Source: Allobaculum sp. (lineage in GTDB: Bacteria; Bacillota_I; Bacilli_A; Erysipelotrichales; Erysipelotrichaceae). Taken from it: a stretch of 6,775 nucleotides of DNA. Below are positions 1-4,450 of the stretch, in pieces (the first letter of the stretch is position 1; each line of letters begins with the position of its first letter). The stretch covers positions 1 through 6,775 of the forward strand of contig JAAVAY010000097.1 in assembly GCA_014803815.1 (NCBI GenBank). The letters run 5' to 3'. The notes under the pieces are model-generated. The model ran no database searches. It saw nothing but the letters and a program-made list of their open reading frames with translations, and was not told where the DNA came from. A program made the position numbers and the translations under genes.

Positions 1-294
1 ACCGATCACACCCTGTATACTCGGGTGAATCAAGAACTCGTCGACATTGAAAGTGTAGAAGCGCGTCAAGATATCGAAACTCTACAGACGATTCTCAAGG
101 AACATGTCGCTGCAACCCATTCGAAGCAAGCTCAAGAGATCTTGGCTCACTTTGAAGAGACGCTTCCTCATTTCAAGAAAATTGTGCCTAGAGACTATCA
201 ACATATGAAAAACCAGATCAAGCATTTAGAAGATCGTGGATATCCCAAAGAAGAGGCCACGCTTAAAGCCTTTCGTATGGTGCATCCACAGTAG
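1..294 (+). CDS. gltB: Glutamate synthase large subunit, C-terminal end (5' end outside window)
   Basis: This is the last 97 codons of the large (alpha) subunit of glutamate synthase, the subunit that removes the amide from glutamine and makes glutamate from 2-oxoglutarate. The frame is open from base 1 to a TAG at 292-294. A GTG at base 25 could be mistaken for a start, but the reading frame continues upstream without a stop and the first residues (DHTLYTR, then NQELVDIE) already look like the segment that follows the GXGXG beta-helix domain of GltB. The helical tail (LKEHVAATHSKQAQEILAHFEE, shown here in part: EHVAATHSKQAQEILAHF, then LPHFKKIVPRDY) matches the family's usual ending 'H...TGS..A..IL..W...L..F.KV.P.DY'. 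A further 29 or so residues, rich in Lys and Glu, follow that block. No catalytic residues are in view. gltD begins 15 bases downstream, which confirms the assignment and implies a gltBD operon. Confidence 0.9.
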   Translation, partial: TDHTLYTRVNQELVDIESVEARQDIETLQTILKEHVAATHSKQAQEILAHFEETLPHFKKIVPRDYQHMKNQIKHLEDRGYPKEEATLKAFRMVHPQ

Positions 295-309
295 AAAGGA
301 GCGCAAAAG

Positions 310-1755
310 ATGGATAAAAACTTTGGCTTTCTACAATACGAGCGTCAAGACGATCCGATTGTAGAACCGAAAGAGCGCCTGGAATCCTTCCAAGAATTTC
401 ATCGTCCGCTCAATGTCAAACAACGGCGCCAACAAGCCGCTCGCTGCATGCATTGTGGCGTTCCTTTTTGCCAGTCTGCCCTCGAACTCAAAGGCATGAC
501 GACCGGATGCCCGTTGCATAATTTAATTCCGGAATGGAATGAGGAACTGTTTTTAGAAAACGATCAATATGCCTTATGGCGGTTGCTGAAAACCAATCCC
601 TTTCCTGAATTCACTAGTCGTGTCTGTCCTGCACTTTGCGAAAAAGCGTGCATCAATGGCATTGATTCCAAACCTACAACCATTCATGACAATGAGTTTT
701 ACATCATCGAAAATGGCTTTCAAAAAGGCTGGGTGAAGCCCGCTGAAATTTTAGAGCGTACCAGCAAGAAAATCGCAGTGATTGGCTCTGGGCCTTCGGG
801 ACTCAGTGCAGCCGATTCCCTCAATAAGCGTGGTCATACCGTAGATGTCTATGAACGAGAAGACCATCCAGGGGGCCTTTTGATGTATGGCATTCCCAAC
901 ATGAAACTCGACAAGTCCGTGGTGGATCGCCGCCTTTCCTTAATGGAAGAAGAAGGGGTACACTTCATCACGAACACCGAAGTTGGTCAAGACATCTCTT
1001 TAGAGGATCTGGACGCTCAGTATGATGCAATCATTTTGGCCACAGGGTCGACAAAACCCCGTGCCCTTGGTGAAGTCGATCCTTCTTTAGACGGAGTTTA
1101 TTACGCGGTGGATTTTCTCAAACAAACCACCAAGGATTTACGAGCCAATCAACCTTGGAGCATTAATGCCAAAGATAAGCATGTCATCATCGTTGGTGGT
1201 GGAGATACTGGCAACGATTGCACTGGAACGGTCTTGCGTCAAAATTGTAAGTCTGTTACTGCGCTTGAAATGATGCCTAAACCTCCAGTGGATCGTTTAC
1301 CAAGCAATCCCTGGCCCGAATGGCCGAAAGTGCTCAAGGTGGATTATGGTCAATCGGAGGCCATGGAACGCTTCCACGAAGATCCCCGTCGTTTCTCAAC
1401 CACAATTCAAGAAGTCTTTTGCGAAGAAGGTCGCATCATTGGTGTACAAACCGTAGAACTTGGACCCAACTTTCAACCCATTGAAGGCAGTGAACAAGTA
1501 CTCCCTTGCGATTTGTTGCTCATTGCAGCTGGCTTTGTCGGCGTAGAGGACAATTTAAAAGAGGCCTTTGATTTGCCCACTACCCCTCGCAATACCATCG
1601 TTTGCGAGGCAGGAGGCTATCGCATTCACGACAATCTTTTCGCCTGTGGCGATTGTAAAAAAGGGCAATCTCTTGTGGTGTGGGCTTTAAATCAAGGCAG
1701 AGAGTGTGCTCGAGAAGTGGATGAACATCTAATGGGTTACTCTAACATCGAATAA
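310..1755 (+). CDS. gltD: Glutamate synthase small subunit, NADPH-type (GltD)
   Basis: GltD takes electrons from NADPH through FAD and passes them via iron-sulfur clusters to the GltB active site; together they form two glutamates from glutamine and 2-oxoglutarate in the cytoplasm. The 481-residue length is normal. The N-terminal domain carries the cysteine groups that hold the 4Fe-4S clusters: C46, C49, C54 and C67, then C106, C110 and C114 in the VCPALCEKAC block. The FAD-binding Rossmann motif is IGSGPSGLSAA at about 158-168, an ATG-type motif is LATGS at about 243-247, the NADPH-binding motif is GGGDTGNDC at about 296-304, and the C-terminal FAD contact is ACGDCKKGQS at about 445-454. No key residue looks lost. 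The ATG at 310 follows AAAGGAG (295-301) with 8 bases between, and the family's N-terminus (GFLQYER) starts right there. It is cotranscribed with gltB, and a strong terminator follows the stop. Confidence 0.97.
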   Translation: MDKNFGFLQYERQDDPIVEPKERLESFQEFHRPLNVKQRRQQAARCMHCGVPFCQSALELKGMTTGCPLHNLIPEWNEELFLENDQYALWRLLKTNPFPEFTSRVCPALCEKACINGIDSKPTTIHDNEFYIIENGFQKGWVKPAEILERTSKKIAVIGSGPSGLSAADSLNKRGHTVDVYEREDHPGGLLMYGIPNMKLDKSVVDRRLSLMEEEGVHFITNTEVGQDISLEDLDAQYDAIILATGSTKPRALGEVDPSLDGVYYAVDFLKQTTKDLRANQPWSINAKDKHVIIVGGGDTGNDCTGTVLRQNCKSVTALEMMPKPPVDRLPSNPWPEWPKVLKVDYGQSEAMERFHEDPRRFSTTIQEVFCEEGRIIGVQTVELGPNFQPIEGSEQVLPCDLLLIAAGFVGVEDNLKEAFDLPTTPRNTIVCEAGGYRIHDNLFACGDCKKGQSLVVWALNQGRECAREVDEHLMGYSNIE

Positions 1756-1774
1756 TTGTTTTTTAATCTTTTTG

Positions 1775-1802
1775 GGACAGTTCGCGTAAACTGTCCTTTT
1801 TT
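1775..1802 (+). terminator. Intrinsic terminator of gltBD
   Basis: Eight-bp perfect stem GGACAGTT (1775-1782) / AACTGTCC (1789-1796), six-base loop CGCGTA, then six T's (1797-1802). It starts 20 bases after the gltD stop. There is no A-run on the left side, so it works for plus-strand transcripts only. Confidence 0.92.
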
Positions 1803-1874
1803 CTCTTTCAAATCAAGGAAGCCCAAAAAAAGACCTTATCTTTAAGATCTTAATGAACTCCCTTTTTTAGCCAT

Positions 1875-1912
1875 AAAAAAAACCATCCAAAATAAGGGAT
1901 TTTGAATGGTTT
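1875..1912 (-). terminator. Intrinsic terminator of the cyclophilin-like gene
   Basis: Read on the minus strand: a 14-bp stem (arms at 1912-1899 and 1893-1880, one G-T wobble), loop CCCTT, and a U-run encoded by eight A's at 1875-1882, partly shared with the stem. It begins about 10 bases after the stop codon of the minus-strand gene. It faces the gltD terminator, separating two converging transcription units. Confidence 0.92.
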
Positions 1913-1921
1913 ATCAACTGA

Positions 1922-2269
1922 TTAATAAATTTCTTCGATTAAAACAGGTCCACGCATGTTGCGGATACTGCCCTCAGTAAAGATAGGCATCCCAATTTCG
2001 TACATGTCTTCATACTGACTGTATCCATCATAATAGAGAACGATTTGTTGCCAAGGAACGTGATAACAAAGTACTTCTTCACCACCTGGAGCCAAATTAG
2101 CGCCAAACGTATTCAAGCGTTTTGGAGCTAAAAAGGAGCGCTCATTGGAACCCGTTTTTTGAAGCTCTACCGTCATGGGAAGCAAGCGTTCAAAGGCATG
2201 TCCTAATTCGGTATCAAACAGTTTATAAATCACTACATTTCCATATTGGTCAGAAAAACGAACTTTCAT
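1922..2269 (-). CDS. Small cyclophilin-like-fold protein, function unknown
   Basis: A 115-residue soluble protein with no signal peptide or membrane segment. The pattern resembles the bacterial 'cyclophilin-like' beta-barrel family (Cyclophil_like2/COG2164-type): a hydrophobic first strand, then LLPMTVEL (about 29-36), APKRLNTFG (48-56), PGGEEVLCYHVPWQQIVLYYDGYS (61-84, the family's 'GDL.YY.PWGN.aiFY' block) and EIGMPIFTEGSI (91-102). These proteins share the cyclophilin fold, but peptidyl-prolyl isomerase activity has not been shown to be general for them, so no reaction is claimed. Start choice: ATG at 2269 is preceded by GGAAGG (2278-2283) with 8 bases between; a longer version from TTG at 2302 would run through that ribosome site and adds non-family residues, so I reject it. 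It lies 71 bases downstream of cysE on the same strand. A candidate promoter in the gap suggests it may also be transcribed alone. Confidence 0.75.
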   Translation of the reverse strand: MKVRFSDQYGNVVIYKLFDTELGHAFERLLPMTVELQKTGSNERSFLAPKRLNTFGANLAPGGEEVLCYHVPWQQIVLYYDGYSQYEDMYEIGMPIFTEGSIRNMRGPVLIEEIY

Positions 2270-2316
2270 AAAAAAAACCTTCCACTGAGTAAAACTCTGC
2301 AATCTTTCTTGTTTTT

Positions 2317-2344
2317 ATTGTAACTAAGTCCTTTGGCACTTCAA
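2317..2344 (-). promoter_or_regulatory. Candidate sigma-A promoter for the cyclophilin-like gene
   Basis: Minus-strand TTGAAG (-35, 2344-2339, 4 of 6 to consensus) and TACAAT (-10, 2322-2317, 5 of 6) with a 16-base spacer. It sits 48 bases before the ATG at 2269, and the -35 overlaps the cysE stop codon. No terminator separates the two genes, so readthrough from cysE is equally possible. Confidence 0.4.
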
Positions 2345-3000
2345 GATTGGTTTTCTTTTTTCTTCTCGGTCTCGTCGTCTGGATGCTTGCATCCAAGAGC
2401 AATTTGACCATTTTGTAAACAGCGAATGTCATCACGACTCCAACGTTCTTTTCCTTGAACACACAGATTAGACATCCGATTTTGTTTTAAACGGACAGGA
2501 TAAGCAGGAGGACTCACCACGGTTGCTCCTGGCTCGACATTGCGAATGACAATCGCTCCAGCTCCCACTTTGGAATCTTTTCCAAGAACGATGTTGCCAA
2601 TAATCTTAGCTCCCGCTCCAACAAGAACGTTATCTTCCACTGTAGGATGGCGCTTTCCTCCAATTTTTCCAGTACCACCTAACGTGACACCTTGATAAAT
2701 TTTGACATCATCGCCAATAATGCAGGTTTCTCCAATCACCACGCCAGTGCCATGGTCAATAAAAAAACGCTTACCAATGGTTGCTCCAGGATGGATATCA
2801 ATACCCGTTTTACGTTGGGCGCGTAAAGAAAGCCAACGGGCTAAAATAAAATGTTTTTTCTGATATAGCTTGTGGGTAAAATACCACGTTTTAATGGCTT
2901 TATATCCTGGCATCATGATGATTTCCAAACTGGATTTCAAGGAGGGATCCTGTGCCATGAAGCAGGCTTTCTCTTCTTTCAAAAAAGCTCGATAACCCAA
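2341..3000 (-). CDS. cysE: Serine O-acetyltransferase, short form
   Basis: Transfers acetyl from acetyl-CoA to L-serine, giving O-acetylserine, the committed step of cysteine synthesis in the cytoplasm. The 219 residues match the short Bacillus-type enzyme, lacking the long helical N-terminal domain of E. coli CysE. A short helical N-terminus (1-65) is followed by left-handed beta-helix hexapeptide repeats from IDIHPGATIG (68-76) onward. The catalytic pair is DHGTG (D82, H83) and the second active-site histidine is H118 in GKRHPT; their 35-residue spacing equals E. coli H158/H193. GVTLGGTGK (104-112) and VGAGAKIIGN (127-136) are standard. Odd points: the usual 'VVGVPAR' end of the helix reads VVSPPAYPVR (161-170), and a charged tail of about 50 residues with C180, C194 and C204 ends in NQS, not the C-terminal isoleucine that docks into cysteine synthase in the well-studied complex. 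TTG at 3000 is chosen over the in-frame GTG at 3009 because the GTG lies inside the Shine-Dalgarno site. Confidence 0.95.
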   Translation of the reverse strand: MGYRAFLKEEKACFMAQDPSLKSSLEIIMMPGYKAIKTWYFTHKLYQKKHFILARWLSLRAQRKTGIDIHPGATIGKRFFIDHGTGVVIGETCIIGDDVKIYQGVTLGGTGKIGGKRHPTVEDNVLVGAGAKIIGNIVLGKDSKVGAGAIVIRNVEPGATVVSPPAYPVRLKQNRMSNLCVQGKERWSRDDIRCLQNGQIALGCKHPDDETEKKKENQS

Positions 3001-3004
3001 GATA

Positions 3005-3015
3005 ATCACCTCTCT
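3005..3015 (-). promoter_or_regulatory. cysE ribosome binding site that fixes the TTG start
   Basis: Minus-strand AGAGAGGTGAT, with AGGTGAT (3011-3005) fully complementary to the end of 16S rRNA. The AGAGAGG core ends 8 bases before TTG at 3000-2998. The in-frame GTG at 3009-3007 is part of this site and so cannot be the usual start. Confidence 0.75.
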
Positions 3016-3330
3016 TTAATGACTGATTTGGATTTTCTGCTATTCATTTTAATGGAACTCACGTCATCTTTTGGCTCTTTCTCTCAAGAAAACGCAAGAC
3101 CACTCGCAAATCGTTGAAAAACATTGGAAACGTCCAGTTTGAGATGTAAAAAGAGATGAATAGATGAATCTCTTATGTCTTGTTTAGAATATGAATGGAA
3201 AACGAGTCTTTAAAGAAAGCTCAGCGACTTCGCTTTCAAATCCTTTATCTCTACAATTTTTCTAGCTTCTTAAAAAAATGAAAGTATACTTTAAGGCCTA
3301 CAATAAAATCATCTATAGAAAGGTCTCTTT
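3016..3330. other. Divergent intergenic region between cysE and the DUF3737 gene
   Basis: About 315 bases, A/T-rich, with no convincing gene on either strand. It must hold the promoters of both flanking genes, but no strong -35/-10 pair stands out. The best minus-strand candidate for cysE is TTTAAA, 17 bases, TATTCT (about 3213-3185), 4 of 6 in each box. Structures visible: a 7-bp inverted repeat AAGAGAT/ATCTCTT (3151-3157 and 3168-3174), which on the minus strand is followed by a few T's; an inverted repeat GAAAGC/GCTTTC (3215-3220 and 3232-3237) that competes with an inner AGCG/CGCT hairpin; and the palindrome at 3281-3292. No T-box, SAM or other riboswitch consensus is recognisable. Confidence 0.5.
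3281..3304 (+). promoter_or_regulatory. Candidate promoter core/palindrome before the DUF3737 gene
   Basis: Perfect 12-base palindrome AAAGTATACTTT (3281-3292) containing TATACT (3285-3290), a 5-of-6 -10 box that reads the same on both strands. A second -10-like TACAAT follows at 3299-3304. Neither has a recognisable -35 at 16-18 bases, although an A-tract lies at 3272-3278. This could be a -10 region, a regulator site, or both. Confidence 0.35.
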
Positions 3331-4173
3331 ATGAAAACTATTTCCTCTCAAACCTTTGACGAAGAGCGTTGTTTTTACGATGTTCACTGGACAAAATTTG
3401 AAAACTGTCGCTTTGATGGACCCCACGATGGGGAAAGCCCTTTAAAGGAATGCCAAGATGTAGTGGTAGACCATTGTTTTTTCAATCTGCGTTATCCGTT
3501 CTGGCATGATGTCAATTTGCAGATTCGCAATTGTGAATTGACTCCTCTTTGTCGGGCAGCTCTTTGGTACGATAAATCCGTAGAAATTTTTGATTCCAAG
3601 TTGCATGGAATTAAAGCGATACGTGAATGCAGTGATGTGCGATTAGAGGGATGCGACATTGACTCTCCTGAATTTGGATGGTCGACTAACCGCATGATCA
3701 TGGAAAACTGTACGGCGAGTGCGGAATACTTCATGATGCGTAGCCAGCACTTATCTTTTCGCAATGTTAAAATGAAAGGCAAATATTCCTTTCAATACAT
3801 CACCAATTCTGTTTTTGAAAACTGTGAGTTTGATACCAAAGATGCTTTTTGGCATGGTAAAAACATTCTCGTGCGCAATTGCATAGTGAAAGGCGAGTAT
3901 TTGGCTTGGTATGCCGAAAATATTACCTTTGATCACTGCACCATTATTGGAACGCAACCGCTGTGTTACTGTAAAAATTTACGTCTGATCGATTGTGTAA
4001 TGCAAGATACCGATCTCTCTTTCGAACGCTCTGAAGTGATGGCTACTCTCACAGCCCCCATTGAAAGCATCAAAAATCCCCTTTCTGGTGTGATTCGTGT
4101 TCCTGCAGTCAATGATCTGATTTTCGATTTACCCGAAGCTAAGGGAAAAGTTATTGTTGGTAACGAAGAGTAA
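3331..4173 (+). CDS. DUF3737 family beta-helix protein, function unknown
   Basis: A 280-residue protein that I recognise as DUF3737 from its conserved blocks: FxxERCFYDV near the N-terminus, DGESPLKEC (33-41), RYPFWHD (about 54-60), RAALWYD (75-81), the KDAFWHG / KGEYLAWYAENITFDHCTI series (about 170-208), then DTDLSFERSEV and IESIKNPLSGVIRVP. Full length for the family. About twelve imperfect repeats of 18-20 residues, each of the form 'hydrophobic-x-hydrophobic-x-[ND]-C-x-hydrophobic' plus an aromatic turn, predict a right-handed parallel beta-helix (pectate-lyase-like or pentapeptide-like solenoid). Many repeats carry a Cys in the same place. There is no signal peptide or membrane segment, so it is probably cytoplasmic. 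No catalytic residues can be named and the family has no established function to my knowledge. ATG at 3331 follows AGAAAGG (3317-3323) with 7 bases between. It is a single-gene unit, divergent from cysE, with a terminator directly after the stop. Confidence 0.88.
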   Translation: MKTISSQTFDEERCFYDVHWTKFENCRFDGPHDGESPLKECQDVVVDHCFFNLRYPFWHDVNLQIRNCELTPLCRAALWYDKSVEIFDSKLHGIKAIRECSDVRLEGCDIDSPEFGWSTNRMIMENCTASAEYFMMRSQHLSFRNVKMKGKYSFQYITNSVFENCEFDTKDAFWHGKNILVRNCIVKGEYLAWYAENITFDHCTIIGTQPLCYCKNLRLIDCVMQDTDLSFERSEVMATLTAPIESIKNPLSGVIRVPAVNDLIFDLPEAKGKVIVGNEE

Positions 4174-4221
4174 AAAAGGGCGATCAAATGATTGATTCTT
4201 CAATCATTTGATCGCCCTTTT
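4174..4221 (+). terminator. Intrinsic terminator of the DUF3737 gene, 22-bp perfect stem
   Basis: Arms 4174-4195 and 4200-4221 are perfectly complementary with a TTCT loop; the stem base is AAAAGGGCGATC/GATCGCCCTTTT. It starts at the base after the TAA stop. The downstream T-run is only four bases on the plus strand, but the A-run at 4172-4177 gives six U's on the minus strand, so it probably works in both directions and could also block antisense transcription into the gene. Confidence 0.93.
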
Positions 4222-4393
4222 CACGTCCAAAACGTAAAAAGCCAAGTGATGAGCGCGCTTAAAGGGGAAAACCAATGAGAGTTCCTATCTATTTCATAAA
4301 GAGAGTTTGCTTCGGAATATCAAAAGCAAAAGGAAACCTAAAACCTTCTAAAAGAAGAAGCCCTTTTCTTCCTCTCCCACACTTCAAAAGATG

Positions 4394-4424
4394 AAAAAAA
4401 GAGGTCTTTTCGAAAAAGACCTCT
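4394..4424 (-). terminator. Intrinsic terminator of ppdK
   Basis: On the minus strand an 11-bp perfect stem (arms 4424-4414 and 4410-4400: AGAGGTCTTTT / AAAAGACCTCT) with a three-base loop, followed by a U-run from the A's at 4394-4400. It lies 26 bases after the ppdK stop codon. Confidence 0.93.
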
Positions 4425-4450
4425 AGTATTAAGCCATTAAAATAAATGTC

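Noticed and set aside
25..294. Independent 89-residue gene starting at GTG 25
   Set aside because: The frame is open upstream to the window edge, the earlier residues also fit GltB, and no ribosome site precedes the GTG. It is the tail of gltB.
1842..1853. 12-base palindrome TTAAGATCTTAA between two converging terminators
   Set aside because: No promoter or gene start lies nearby for it to regulate, and A/T-rich palindromes of this size are expected by chance.
2270..2302. Eleven-residue N-terminal extension of the cyclophilin-like protein from TTG 2302
   Set aside because: The extension would contain the GGAAGG ribosome site of the ATG at 2269, and the TTG has no comparable site of its own.
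3093..3106. T-box-like stretch on the minus strand (GAGTGGTCTTGCG) in the cysE leader
   Set aside because: Only about 9 of 14 positions match AGGGTGGTACCGCG; the ACC half that pairs within the antiterminator is lost. TGGT would pair with an ACCA tRNA end, while bacterial tRNA-Cys has U at the discriminator position. No terminator follows it.
2872..3117. Plus-strand ORF of 81 residues across the cysE start
   Set aside because: Mostly antisense to cysE codons, with no ribosome site or recognisable family; a shadow frame.
4331..4376. Hairpin-like GAAGAA/TTCTTC repeat in the ppdK downstream region
   Set aside because: Six-bp purine/pyrimidine-rich repeat with low stability; the strong terminator at 4394-4424 already ends ppdK transcription.
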